A DNA stretch of 64,000 nt from Nodosilinea sp. PGN35 (GTDB taxonomy: Bacteria > Cyanobacteriota > Cyanobacteriia > Phormidesmidales > Phormidesmidaceae). This document shows positions 8,547 to 17,171 of this stretch, in pieces (positions within the stretch are counted from its first letter, which is position 1; each line of letters begins with the position of its first letter). The notes below the pieces were generated by a model. That model worked only from the letters and a program-made list of their open reading frames with translations, had not been told where the DNA came from and did no database searches. A program made the position numbers and the translations under genes. The stretch is taken from contig NZ_JAQKQJ010000014.1 in assembly GCF_029109325.1 (NCBI RefSeq), forward strand, positions 62,001 through 126,000. Reading direction: 5' to 3'.

Positions 8547-8630
8547 CAGAAATGAGCTTATTCACTCTATTGAATGTCGGAAGGAAATATTTTGGATATA
8601 TTCCTAGAGCCTATTTAATTGGCCTTTGCT

Positions 8631-8672
8631 GCGCCCCTTAGGTAATGGTGGGCAGTGCCCACCCTACGGAAT
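8631..8672. repeat. Short palindrome GGTGGGCAGTGCCCACC
   Basis: A perfect palindrome centred near 8655, followed by CTAC. It lies just past the stop of the TPR gene and could fold as a hairpin. A related TGGGCACTGCCCACCCTAC sits at 47463-47481 after mazG. It is probably a REP-type repeat that may also serve as a terminator. Confidence 0.45.
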
Positions 8673-8679
8673 ACTTGGT

Positions 8680-9594
8680 TTAGTAGTAGCCTTCTTCGAT
8701 TAGCTGTAGGGCGATCGCATTGTGATCGCCAGCTGGTGGCTTTGCAGACTGCTGCAACTGTCGTGCCTGCTGGTGATAGCGCAGGGCAATTTTGTTCTGA
8801 TCTAAACTTTCGTGTAGGGTGGCCAGATCGATTAAAATTTCGGCGGCTAGCTGGCGATCGCACCTCTGGCAGAGCATCAGAGCGGCCTCAAAATGGGCGA
8901 TCGCCAAATCTCTATGGCCCGCGCTGCTGGCCAGTCGGGCAATGCGCCTGCGAATCATAATTTCGTAGCCGTTGCCTTCGAGCCGGGGCTGGTGCTGGCG
9001 ATAGCCATCGAGGGCGGCTTCGTAGCAGGAGAGGGCGCACCAGTGGTCGTCTCGGGCAACATAGACTCGCCCCAGGCAGCCCAGGGTAATGGCTTCGCCC
9101 AGCTCGTCGCCCAGTTCGTGGCGCAGGGCGAGGGCTTTTTCGAGGGTTTTGAGGGCCAGGCGGTGGCGGCGACGGTAGTAGTGGGCCATGCCCAGGGTGT
9201 GCAGGGCGGCGGCGTAGCCCGGGTGGTCGTCGGTGGCATGGAGCTGCTGCACGGCCTGGGCGGCGTAGTCGTAGGCCCAGCGGTACTGCTGGCGCTGGGC
9301 AAACACCACGCTGAGGTGGGTGAGGGTGCGGCCCAGGGCAACGGTGTCTTCGGCCTGGCTAAAGGTGTTGAGCGATCGCAGGTAGGCCCCAGCAGCCCGA
9401 TCCCATTCGCCCAGTTGGCAGTAGAGCTGGCCCAGGGCAGCCTGGGTTTTGCCGGTTTCAAGCCAGGCGGGCACCGACCGCAGCCAGGCGAGGTGATAGC
9501 GCGGTTCAACGGTCTGCACCGCCGGAAAAGCCTGCATCAACACCGTCGGGCGGCTCTGGGTCAGGTAGGCGATCAAAAAGCGGGGGCTGGTCAT
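8680..9594 (-). CDS. Tetratricopeptide repeat protein
   Basis: A 304-residue soluble protein made almost wholly of TPR helices. Repeat units such as AALGQLYCQLGEWDRAAGAY, AALHTLGMAHYYRRRHRLAL and ITLGCLGRVYVARDDHWCAL recur about every 40 residues, so it should be a protein-protein scaffold. It has no catalytic domain. It lies between the caspase-like gene and the peptide genes, all on the minus strand. The ATG at 9594 is chosen because the conserved repeats begin soon after; an upstream start at 9645 is possible. A partner role in the peptide or caspase locus is inferred from position only. Confidence 0.8.
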   Translation of the reverse strand: MTSPRFLIAYLTQSRPTVLMQAFPAVQTVEPRYHLAWLRSVPAWLETGKTQAALGQLYCQLGEWDRAAGAYLRSLNTFSQAEDTVALGRTLTHLSVVFAQRQQYRWAYDYAAQAVQQLHATDDHPGYAAALHTLGMAHYYRRRHRLALKTLEKALALRHELGDELGEAITLGCLGRVYVARDDHWCALSCYEAALDGYRQHQPRLEGNGYEIMIRRRIARLASSAGHRDLAIAHFEAALMLCQRCDRQLAAEILIDLATLHESLDQNKIALRYHQQARQLQQSAKPPAGDHNAIALQLIEEGYY

Positions 9595-9623
9595 GGTAGG
9601 TAGGGTTGAATTCGTCTGTCTGC

Positions 9624-9635
9624 ACCTATATCTGG
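9624..9635 (-). promoter_or_regulatory. Shared 12-mer CCAGATATAGGT upstream of TPR gene
   Basis: Identical to the 12-mer upstream of the 8464 peptide gene. It ends about 30 bases before the ATG at 9594, a plausible promoter distance. The function is inferred. Confidence 0.35.
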
Positions 9636-9682
9636 GGTGGCTCAACCGATTCAGTGCCTACCGTTGGCGATTGCGGTACAGA

Positions 9683-9770
9683 TATAGCTGTGGCCGGTCT
9701 GGTTAAGACAATGCCCCTCCAAATGTTGAAACGTTCTAACGTTAAACTGTTTCAACGTTGGAACGGTTTT
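9683..9770. repeat. Palindromic repeat family, partial copy A
   Basis: It starts TATAGCTGTGGCCGGTCTGG, the left arm of the family, continues GTTAAGACAA and then AACGTT-containing core sequence. The right terminal arm seen in complete copies is missing, so this is a truncated copy. It lies between the TPR gene and the caspase gene. Confidence 0.7.
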
Positions 9771-9813
9771 AATGCCGCAGGTCGTACGCTACGTAAATCG
9801 CCCCCGCTCTGGC

Positions 9814-12114
9814 TCAGTTTTCTACCACCCGAATTAGGGTAGACAGAGCTGCTAGCTGGGTCGTATCTACCCCGCGTACGCCGCCGGGCACGGTGACCTC
9901 GCCGCGAGTCGTGCGATCAATATCGCCCAGCAGGGTGTCTATCACAGTGACGGGGTCATCGTTTTGCAGGCCGATGGGGTCGCCGCTGCGGGTGTTGTTG
10001 GCGGCGGCAATTTGCCGAAGGCCGCGCAGAGCGTCGCGCAGGGGGCTGGTGCTGACCAGGGTCAAAATTTCAGCATAGCCAGAGCTGCTCAGGCACAGGT
10101 GAAAGGCTTTGCTGGGGTTAGCACAGTAGTCGCGGTTAGGGTCGCGCCCTAGCTCCTGACGGGGAATGGCGAGCTGCCGCCCTGGTTCTAGCAGTGGTTC
10201 ACTTTCTGGCGAGTCCCAGTCGGTGGGGTGTAGCACCGTCATGCTGCCGGAGCTGCCGATGGCCAAGATCGCGACGTAGAGGTTGCGGGGTTCGCCATTG
10301 GTAACCGTCACCACAATTTCGCTGCCTGATCGCAGCGCTTGCACGGCACCCTCTAGCCTTTGGGCCGCCACGCCTCCCTGACTACCCCGGCTGATACTGC
10401 GGCCTACGGCCCGATCGCTATCCACTGGTTGCACTACCACTTCCACATTGAGGTTAGAGGTGTCGCTGTTGAGCACCGATCGCAGCACCTGCCCCGCCAG
10501 CAGCAGCTTGAGCGTCGGGTTGAGCCGCTGAATAGCTTCAGTAATGGATTCTCCAGGTGCACCAAAGCTGGCGCGTAGGGCCACTAACCCTGGTGTGAAT
10601 AGGCCAATGCTGCCCAGTGTGCCTACATCGCGAATGGCTTCGGCGGCGGCGATCGCCAGCCCCTGTTCAGTCATGCGGCCCAGCAGGTAGTGGGGGCTTT
10701 GGCTGCCGTCTACCGCGACAGGCTGAATGCGGTTAAAGGTAGCTAGCTGCGATGGCCCCTGAGGGCCGGTCATTGACCATCGCACCGTCTCCACATCTGC
10801 CCCCAAAGAAGCATCCAGACCCACTCGCAGAGTCAAATCGGTCGGCACTCCCCGCACCCGTTCCCGCAGCAGCTGCCCTGCTGCAATCTGATTCCGAGGG
10901 CTATCTGCCAGAGTACCGTAGCCCTCTAGCCCCACTCGCCGGGTCTGCTCAACCTGGCCAATTTCATGGCCATTGCCATCGACAACCGAGAAAATAGCTC
11001 CGCTTTCAAAAGCGGCTAAGCTTTGGGACGATACACCCCCCAGCCAGAACTTGACCTCGCCACTGGCCTCAGAGCCCACCACCACGGCCTCCGCTGCCGG
11101 GCTCTGGGGAGAGCTAAAAAAGAGTGGTTCTTGACCGAAGTTGCGCCCTGGCTCCACCTCGTAGATGGGCGATTGCACAACGCGAGCGCTGTTGGCCAGC
11201 TCCTGCGTGCTGCGGGCCAGATCGACAAATACGCGATCGAGCGGCGGGGTGCCGGGCTGCTGCCACAGGTAGCGGGTCAGCGCGTAGGTAAACGCCCCGG
11301 CGTAAAACTGCCCTTCGCCCTCGCCAAAGCAGGCCTCTGCCGCCAGCTGGTTGGCCTGGGCCGACCCCAGCGCCACCCCTTTGGCAATACCCCGGCTGCG
11401 CTGGGCCTTTAGCTCCGCAGGCGACCAGCCTAGCTCCGCCAGCCAGCGCTCTTGCACCGCCAGTTCGGTATTGCTAGGTTCTGCATCGCCCAGGGCTACT
11501 CGTGACTCAACGGCCCGCAGAATTAGATCGCCCCGAGTGCCGCCGCCCGAGTGGCAGCTGTCGAGCATAACCGTCACCTGGTCGGTTTTGAGGTTGGCCA
11601 TCAGCAAAAACAGGGTTTTGCCCATAATGTCGTTGACCTGGCTGCCGGTCAGGTTGAGCCGGGCGTCGTAGGGCAAAAAGCTGCCGTTGTAGCCCGCCAA
11701 CGCCGTGGGTATGGGGTCGGGGTCGCGCACCAGCGAACCATGGCCCGAAAAGTGAAACACCACCACATCTCCCGGCTGGGCCTGGTCAATTAAATGACTC
11801 TCAAAGGCGTCTAATAGGTTTTGGCGGGTGGCGGCCTGGTCTTCTAGGGTGAGAATATTGGCGGCATCAAAGCCAAAGCGGTGCACCAGCAGCTCTTTTT
11901 GCATGCGCACGTCGGTGAGGCAGCCGCGCAGGGGGGTGACGCCACCCGCGTACTGGTTGACGCCCACCAGCAGGGCCAGCTTTCGGCGGCTGGGCTGGGC
12001 CAGGGCGCGGGCGTAGCGATCGCCCTGGTGCCGCACATCCATCTGGCTGAGGCCCACGGCGGCCAGGGCCGACCCGGCAAACCGCAAGAACCGGCGACGC
12101 TTTAGGCTAGGCAC
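9814..12114 (-). CDS. Caspase-family (metacaspase-like, C14) protease
   Basis: A 766-residue protein with a twin-arginine-like N-terminus (KRRRFLRFAGSALAAVG), suggesting export, then a caspase-like fold at residues ~45-310. The catalytic pair is visible: His125 in FHFSGHGS and Cys187 in VMLDSCHSGG. The C-terminal half resembles surface or adaptor regions of cyanobacterial caspases with a DUF4384-like tail (GSEIVVTVTNGEPRNLYVAILAIG). The start is a GTG at 12114 with GAGGAG eight bases upstream. It lies 41 bases after the upstream gene and is probably co-transcribed with it. The substrate is unknown; processing of the neighbouring secreted peptides is a guess. Confidence 0.88.
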   Translation of the reverse strand: MPSLKRRRFLRFAGSALAAVGLSQMDVRHQGDRYARALAQPSRRKLALLVGVNQYAGGVTPLRGCLTDVRMQKELLVHRFGFDAANILTLEDQAATRQNLLDAFESHLIDQAQPGDVVVFHFSGHGSLVRDPDPIPTALAGYNGSFLPYDARLNLTGSQVNDIMGKTLFLLMANLKTDQVTVMLDSCHSGGGTRGDLILRAVESRVALGDAEPSNTELAVQERWLAELGWSPAELKAQRSRGIAKGVALGSAQANQLAAEACFGEGEGQFYAGAFTYALTRYLWQQPGTPPLDRVFVDLARSTQELANSARVVQSPIYEVEPGRNFGQEPLFFSSPQSPAAEAVVVGSEASGEVKFWLGGVSSQSLAAFESGAIFSVVDGNGHEIGQVEQTRRVGLEGYGTLADSPRNQIAAGQLLRERVRGVPTDLTLRVGLDASLGADVETVRWSMTGPQGPSQLATFNRIQPVAVDGSQSPHYLLGRMTEQGLAIAAAEAIRDVGTLGSIGLFTPGLVALRASFGAPGESITEAIQRLNPTLKLLLAGQVLRSVLNSDTSNLNVEVVVQPVDSDRAVGRSISRGSQGGVAAQRLEGAVQALRSGSEIVVTVTNGEPRNLYVAILAIGSSGSMTVLHPTDWDSPESEPLLEPGRQLAIPRQELGRDPNRDYCANPSKAFHLCLSSSGYAEILTLVSTSPLRDALRGLRQIAAANNTRSGDPIGLQNDDPVTVIDTLLGDIDRTTRGEVTVPGGVRGVDTTQLAALSTLIRVVEN

Positions 12115-12155
12115 AGCGGTATCTCCTCAAAGGGGGTAGGGGGTAAGGGGTGGCT

Positions 12156-12731
12156 CTAAAATTCTGATGCATCGAGGGCTTCGGTTTGGGCATTGCCGCC
12201 CTCTACCGGGTGCAGGGTGACTTCGACGGTCGTCCAGTATTCCATATTGCCTTCGCGCTTGACGGCAAACTCGGTGGGGTCGCTAAAGGCTGAGAGGGCC
12301 ATACTGCGGCGAAACATTTGCTGGTCGGCGTCCCAGTCGATGCCGGTGGCAAAGCGCAGATCGCAGGTGCAGGTGCCCAGGTCGTCGAGGGTAATGTCTT
12401 CGTTGGCCCGCACGTACACAAACCGCAGGGTCTTACCCGAGGCTCTATCGACCAGCTTAAAAACCGCATCGACGGGGTTGCCGTTTTTGACGGTGAGCTG
12501 GCTGTAGCCGCTGCCCGATGGAGGAGCGATTTGAGTGCCCGTGGGCAAGGAAACCGGCAGCCGCAAGGTAGGCAGAGTTGTTACTGCCTCTAGGGATGGG
12601 GCGATGGGGGTAAAGGCCAGGCTGGGTGAGTCCGAGGGCAACGCCATCAGGGCCGCCAGGCCACCCAGGCCGACCAGGGCCATGATCTGTAGCCGTCGAT
12701 TGGTGGGGCGCAGCGCAGTAGAAGCAGTCAT
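12156..12731 (-). CDS. Exported or membrane-anchored protein of unknown function
   Basis: A 191-residue protein with one N-terminal hydrophobic segment (IMALVGLGGLAALMALPS), probably a signal peptide or anchor. The rest reads as a beta-rich domain with a CTCDLRFATGIDWDADQQMF motif. I do not recognise the family. The ATG at 12731 follows AGAGGA about eight bases away. It is the first gene of a likely two-gene unit with the caspase-like protease, so it could be its partner, inhibitor or substrate. Confidence 0.75.
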   Translation of the reverse strand: MTASTALRPTNRRLQIMALVGLGGLAALMALPSDSPSLAFTPIAPSLEAVTTLPTLRLPVSLPTGTQIAPPSGSGYSQLTVKNGNPVDAVFKLVDRASGKTLRFVYVRANEDITLDDLGTCTCDLRFATGIDWDADQQMFRRSMALSAFSDPTEFAVKREGNMEYWTTVEVTLHPVEGGNAQTEALDASEF

Positions 12732-12824
12732 GGCAAAATCCTCTGAGGTAAGGGGTTACAGCAGTGCCGGTGGCTCTCTGCCAGGTTCTATGGCCGAGGC
12801 TCTGGAACTTATTCACCAGAACTG

Positions 12825-12941
12825 TAGATTGACTGCCCCGCCAAACGGGTACGCAAAGCAGACGTTGCCCTGGCAGAAAACTGAACAAGTTCACGTCAGC
12901 CAGACCTATATGCTGGTGTCGTCCCCGGTAGAGGGTTGCTC
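12825..12941 (+). promoter_or_regulatory. Upstream region duplicated in front of the sigma-like operon (copy 1)
   Basis: This leader of the TPR-CHAT gene is a clear relative of minus-strand 27845-27700. Shared blocks include GGGTACGCAAA, GCAGAAAACTGAA, CCTATATGCTG, CGTCCCCGGTAGA and, across the start, CATGGGTC and TGTGGTTTTGG. It should contain the promoter and ribosome-binding region. The conservation suggests shared control of the two loci. Confidence 0.65.
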
Positions 12942-15731
12942 ATGGGTCGTTCTGCAATGTGGTTTTGGTTGATCGCTGCTGCTGCACTGGTTGCGGTGCA
13001 AGGGCCAGGCCGATCGGCAGAGGTGCCAACTTCCCACCTGGCTGAGGCCGATGTGACTGTCGCTCAGCGGGATCGCAAAGCCGAGGCCGATGCATGGCTC
13101 CAGCAGGGTGCTCAACAACTTCAGCAAGGGCAGATTCAAGACGCATTGCGGTCTTGGGAAGCAGCGCTTGCCCTCTATCTGGAAATCGAAGACCCCAAAG
13201 GGCAAGCTGACGCGCTAATGAACTTAGGGCTTGCTTACGAGTCACTGAGCGATTATCAAAGGGCGATTGATTACTATCAGCAAGCATGGTCGCTGTATGA
13301 ATCCACTGAAGACCTCTGGGGGCAGGCTAATACGCTAACGAGCCTGGGTATTGCTCACAACGCATTGAGCAACTATCTAGGGGCGATCGCCTACTATGAG
13401 CAAGCCCTGCCGCTGTTTCAAGCCACCGAAGACCTTCGAGGGCAAGCTAATACGTTAATGAGCCTAGGTATTGCTTACAAAGCATTGAGCGACTATCGAA
13501 GGGCGATCGCCTTCTACGAGCAAGCCCTACCGCTGTTTCGAGCCATTGACGATCTTCACGGGCAAGCTAGCACGCTGAATAATTCAGGCAATGCTCAATT
13601 GTCATTGAGCAACTATCAAAGGGCAATTAGTAACTATGAGCAAGCCTTGCCGTTATACCAAACTATCGAAGATCATCACGGGCAAGCTAGTACGCTCAAT
13701 AATTTGGGTGTTGCTTACTGGTCATTGAGCGATTATCAAAGGGCGGTAGGCTATTACGAGCAAACCTTGCCAATTTTTCAAGCTATCGAAGACCGCCACG
13801 GGCAAGCCAGCACGCTGACGAACTTGGGCAATGCCTACTGGGCATTAAGCGACTATCAAGGGGCGGTTCGCTACCACCAGCAAGCCTTACTGCTCTTTAA
13901 AGCGATTGAAAACCGGCAGGGGCAAGCCAACTCACTGACTAACCTGGGTAATGCCTACTGGTCATTGAGCGACTACCGAGAGGCAATCGGCTATCACCAG
14001 CAAGCCTTGCTCATCTACAAAGCTATCAATGACCGTCAGGGACAAGCCAGTACACTGAATAACTTGGGCAAAGCCTATTGGTCATTAAGCGACTTTCGAG
14101 CAGCGATCGCCTATTACCAGCAAGCTCTGCCGCTGTACAAAGCTATTGAAGATCGTTCAGGAGAAAGTCTTTCACTGAGCAACTTAGGCGCAGTGCTAGC
14201 AGCGCAAGGGCAGCCCGAATTGGCGATCGCATTCTACAAAGCCTCCGTCAACCTGCGCGAAAGCATTCGTGCCGACCTGCAAGAGCTACCCGAAACCCTC
14301 CAGGCGTCCTACACCGAGTCGATTTCAGAAGACTACCGGGAACTGGTGCGGTTGCTGCTAGAGCAAGACCGCGTGCTGGAGGCGCAGCAGGTTTTAGAAC
14401 TGCTGCGCGTGCAAGAAATTGATGAGTATCTGCGCGATATGCGGGGTAACGATCAAACCGCCCAGGGGCTAGACCTGTGGGAGGCAGAGCAACAGCTTTT
14501 GACGCTTTATATGGAGATGGTCGAAGCCGGGCAGGGTTTCGATGCCTTTCTCAACCGCCCAGAGGTGCAGACCTTTACCCAGCAGCTCCGGCGTAACGCA
14601 CGGGGGCAAAACCTCAACCCCGAGGCCCTGGCTCGCCTGCAAACCAACCTTCAGCAGCTCGACCATGCCGTTTTGCTCTATCCGCTGATTTTGGAAGACC
14701 GCCTGGAACTGGTGCTGGTCACCCCCGAGGGGCTAGAGCGCCAGACCGTGCCCGTCGATCGCGTGCAGCTCAACCAGCTCATTGCCGCCTTTCGCACCGA
14801 CATTACGGGTCGCAGGCCCGAGGTCGAGCAGTCGGCCCAGCCGCTCTACGACCTGCTGATTCGTCCGCTAGAGCCCTATCTCACCGACACCGAAACTATT
14901 CTCTACGCCGCCGATGGACAGCTGCGCTACATTCCGCTGGCGGCGCTGCACGACGGCGAGCAGTGGCTGGCGCAGCGCTTTGGCGTGAATCTGATTACGG
15001 CGGCGTCGCTGACCGACTGGGGGCGATCGCAGACCACCGATCTTTCGGTGCTGGCCGGGGCCTTTTCTGAGGGGTACTACCAGGTCAACATCGGCGACAA
15101 ACAGCTGAGCTACAGCGGTTTGCCCTACGCGGGCCTAGAAGTCGAGCGCATTGCCGCCGATATACCCACCACCAAGGCCTACTTCAACCAAGACTTTAGC
15201 CGCGCCGCCGTGGAGCCTGAGCTGGCCAAGCACTCAGTTATTCACTTTGCCACCCATGCCGAGTTTGTCGCCGGGGCACCCCACGAGTCGTTTATTTTGT
15301 TTGGCAACGGCGATCGCGTCACCCTGCCCGACATTGCTAGCTGGTCGCTGCCCGGTGTGGACCTGGTGGTGCTGAGCGCCTGCCAAACGGCGGTCAGCGG
15401 CGAACTGGGGCAGGGCGACGAAATTCTCGGCTTTGGCTACCAGATGCAGCGCACCGGGGCGCGGGCGGCGATCGCCTCGCTGTGGTCGGTCAACGACGGC
15501 AGCACCCAGGTGTTGATGAATGCGCTGTACGCCGCGCTGCAAGCGGACTATAGCCCCACCGCCGCCCTGCGTCTGGCCCAGCAGGCCCTAATCGAAGGCG
15601 ACCTCTCCCGCCTGGGTGAAGCTATTCGCGCCGACTTTGAGCTGATTACCGCCGGTTCAGAACCGTCTAGCAGCACCCTGGGCCACCCCTACTACTGGGC
15701 ACCGTTTATTTTGATCGGCAATGGATTGTAG
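12942..15731 (+). CDS. TPR-CHAT domain protein (exported)
   Basis: A 929-residue protein with an N-terminal signal-like segment (MWFWLIAAAALVAVQG), about nine tandem TPR units of 40 residues at ~50-430, a helical linker, and a C-terminal CHAT protease-like domain. The CHAT dyad is visible: His772 in HFATHAEF and Cys814 in LSACQTA, so it may be an active peptidase. The TPR part is encoded by strongly similar 120-bp DNA repeats (about 13200-14170). The ATG at 12942 is used; a TTG two codons upstream is less likely. It is divergent from the caspase unit and has an upstream region duplicated before the sigma-like operon. Confidence 0.9.
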   Translation: MGRSAMWFWLIAAAALVAVQGPGRSAEVPTSHLAEADVTVAQRDRKAEADAWLQQGAQQLQQGQIQDALRSWEAALALYLEIEDPKGQADALMNLGLAYESLSDYQRAIDYYQQAWSLYESTEDLWGQANTLTSLGIAHNALSNYLGAIAYYEQALPLFQATEDLRGQANTLMSLGIAYKALSDYRRAIAFYEQALPLFRAIDDLHGQASTLNNSGNAQLSLSNYQRAISNYEQALPLYQTIEDHHGQASTLNNLGVAYWSLSDYQRAVGYYEQTLPIFQAIEDRHGQASTLTNLGNAYWALSDYQGAVRYHQQALLLFKAIENRQGQANSLTNLGNAYWSLSDYREAIGYHQQALLIYKAINDRQGQASTLNNLGKAYWSLSDFRAAIAYYQQALPLYKAIEDRSGESLSLSNLGAVLAAQGQPELAIAFYKASVNLRESIRADLQELPETLQASYTESISEDYRELVRLLLEQDRVLEAQQVLELLRVQEIDEYLRDMRGNDQTAQGLDLWEAEQQLLTLYMEMVEAGQGFDAFLNRPEVQTFTQQLRRNARGQNLNPEALARLQTNLQQLDHAVLLYPLILEDRLELVLVTPEGLERQTVPVDRVQLNQLIAAFRTDITGRRPEVEQSAQPLYDLLIRPLEPYLTDTETILYAADGQLRYIPLAALHDGEQWLAQRFGVNLITAASLTDWGRSQTTDLSVLAGAFSEGYYQVNIGDKQLSYSGLPYAGLEVERIAADIPTTKAYFNQDFSRAAVEPELAKHSVIHFATHAEFVAGAPHESFILFGNGDRVTLPDIASWSLPGVDLVVLSACQTAVSGELGQGDEILGFGYQMQRTGARAAIASLWSVNDGSTQVLMNALYAALQADYSPTAALRLAQQALIEGDLSRLGEAIRADFELITAGSEPSSSTLGHPYYWAPFILIGNGL
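13200..14170 (+). repeat. 120-bp tandem DNA repeats encoding TPR units
   Basis: About eight direct repeats with near-identical blocks such as GGGCAAGCTAGCACGCTGAA, TCATTGAGCGACTATCAA and GAGCAAGCCCTGCCG recur every 120 bases. The DNA-level similarity points to recent expansion or gene conversion within the gene. Confidence 0.8.
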
Positions 15732-15819
15732 GCAGACAGGGCACAGGGGGCGGCTCTCAGGGGCGATCGCAGTGCCCTGGGCCGGGGCCTTCCACGGGCG
15801 ATGCCCTCGGCCCCAGGGC

Positions 15820-16419
15820 CTACTCGTACTTTTCGCCGCTGAGAATAAAGATCGGATCGACCGCCGTAAACACCTGGTAGTTGCCCTTGGTCTCAAGTCG
15901 GTTGACGGCGGGCTGGGCGGCCTCAATGTTACGCACCCGCAACTGGGCAAAGGTCTCAGATACCACGTAGAGGGTTTCTAAATTTCCCGCCGTCACCACC
16001 ACCCGCCCCAGGGAGGGCAGGTAGTCCCACGCCGCCAGCAGAATGTCTTTGAGATTGCGCCCGCCTTCGACAAAAATGCAGTCGGGGTGGTGGGGCAGCT
16101 CGCCCAGGCAGCCGGGGGCACTGCCCTGGATCACCTGCACATTGCCGAGGCCGAAGCGATCGCAGTTGCGCCGCACCAGTTCGGCCACATCCTCGTCGCG
16201 CTCCACCGCCACCACTTTGCCAGCGGGGCACATCAGCGCCGCCTCGATCGCCAGGGTGCCGGTGCCCGCGCCAATATCCCACAGCACATCGGTGGGCTTG
16301 AGCCGCAGGTAGCCCAGCAGCAGCAGTCGCACCTCCCGGCTGCTGAGGGGAATGCCGGGCAGCTGCTCAAACAGGTGGTCAGGAATGCCGGGGGTGGCGT
16401 AGGGCCAGAGTTTCGCCAT
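15820..16419 (-). CDS. cbiT: Precorrin-6Y C5,15-methyltransferase, decarboxylating subunit CbiT
   Basis: A 199-residue SAM-dependent methyltransferase, the usual CbiT length. The glycine-rich SAM loop DIGAGTGTLAIEAA is at about residues 45-58, after the family-typical start PYATPGIPDHLFEQLPGIPLSSREVR. The acidic end of beta-2 (VVAVERDED) follows. The product would methylate C15 and decarboxylate ring C of the corrinoid ring in cobalamin synthesis. The ATG at 16419 was chosen because the family alignment begins there; a frame open to 16584 adds an unlikely tail. Its 3' end faces the CHAT gene across an imperfect GC-rich hairpin at about 15772-15822. A single-domain CbiT implies a separate CbiE or CobL elsewhere. 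Confidence 0.9.
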   Translation of the reverse strand: MAKLWPYATPGIPDHLFEQLPGIPLSSREVRLLLLGYLRLKPTDVLWDIGAGTGTLAIEAALMCPAGKVVAVERDEDVAELVRRNCDRFGLGNVQVIQGSAPGCLGELPHHPDCIFVEGGRNLKDILLAAWDYLPSLGRVVVTAGNLETLYVVSETFAQLRVRNIEAAQPAVNRLETKGNYQVFTAVDPIFILSGEKYE

Positions 16420-16630
16420 AGAATTGCCGGAGATAGCGCTGGCTCTATTATGGCGGGGGAAGCAGGGGGCGATCGCCGCAGGGACGCTGCGCTGAGGTTT
16501 TTCTGTAAAACACGAAGCAGCAGGCAAAGATGAAGAGTGGTGGCGCAGGGCAGCCAGTTTAGAATCTTGACACCCGCCCCACACCTGCCGCTATTGACAA
16601 TTAAAACCAACCCCTCCCCTCAGCCACTCT

Positions 16631-17047
16631 ATGAAAGCCTTCTACCACTACGAATTTGTTGTGCCCACTGAGGCGGTCGATGGCAACGGCCACGTCAACA
16701 ACGTCGCCTACGTGCAGTGGATGCAGGATGTCGCCATTGCCCACGCCACCAGCGTCGGCTGCACCGCCGAGACCCAGGCCCTTGGGGCCACCTGGGTAGC
16801 CAGGTCGCACCAGATCACCTACCTGCGCCCCGCCTTTGGGGGCGATTCCCTGCGCCTCACCACCTGGGTCGCTACCCTGCGCAAAGCCCGCAGCACTCGC
16901 CAGTACAAGTTTCTGCGCCTCAGCGACGACACCGTATTGGCTACCGGCGCAACCGAGTGGGTGTTTGTCGATGCCGTCACCCATCGCCCCCGCACCATTC
17001 CTGCCTCGGTGTCGAGCTGTTTTGAGCTGGTGACCGCCCCCGCCTAG
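16631..17047 (+). CDS. Acyl-CoA thioesterase, 4HBT hotdog family
   Basis: A 138-residue hotdog-fold protein of the YbgC/FcbC type. The signature EAVDGNGHVNNVAYVQWMQD near residues 14-33 matches the family active-site region, with the usual catalytic Asp at D17. It should hydrolyse acyl-CoA or an aromatic acyl-thioester; in cyanobacteria a related enzyme (DHNA-CoA thioesterase) acts in phylloquinone synthesis. That assignment is possible but not shown here. It stands alone between cbiT (opposite strand) and dacB. Confidence 0.85.
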   Translation: MKAFYHYEFVVPTEAVDGNGHVNNVAYVQWMQDVAIAHATSVGCTAETQALGATWVARSHQITYLRPAFGGDSLRLTTWVATLRKARSTRQYKFLRLSDDTVLATGATEWVFVDAVTHRPRTIPASVSSCFELVTAPA

Positions 17048-17171
17048 TCCGGGGGCGTCGGATCGACCCAACGCCACAGCCTTGACCCAGCTACAGCCCT
17101 GCTGGTGATGCCTCCCTAGCCCTGGGATGAACAGCGCCGCCCCAGAGCTGGCTACAACCCGATAGTCCCCA

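Noticed and set aside
15772..15822. GC-rich hairpin between the CHAT gene and cbiT as a firm terminator
   Set aside because: The stem is imperfect and there is no T tract on either strand; it is mentioned only as possible.
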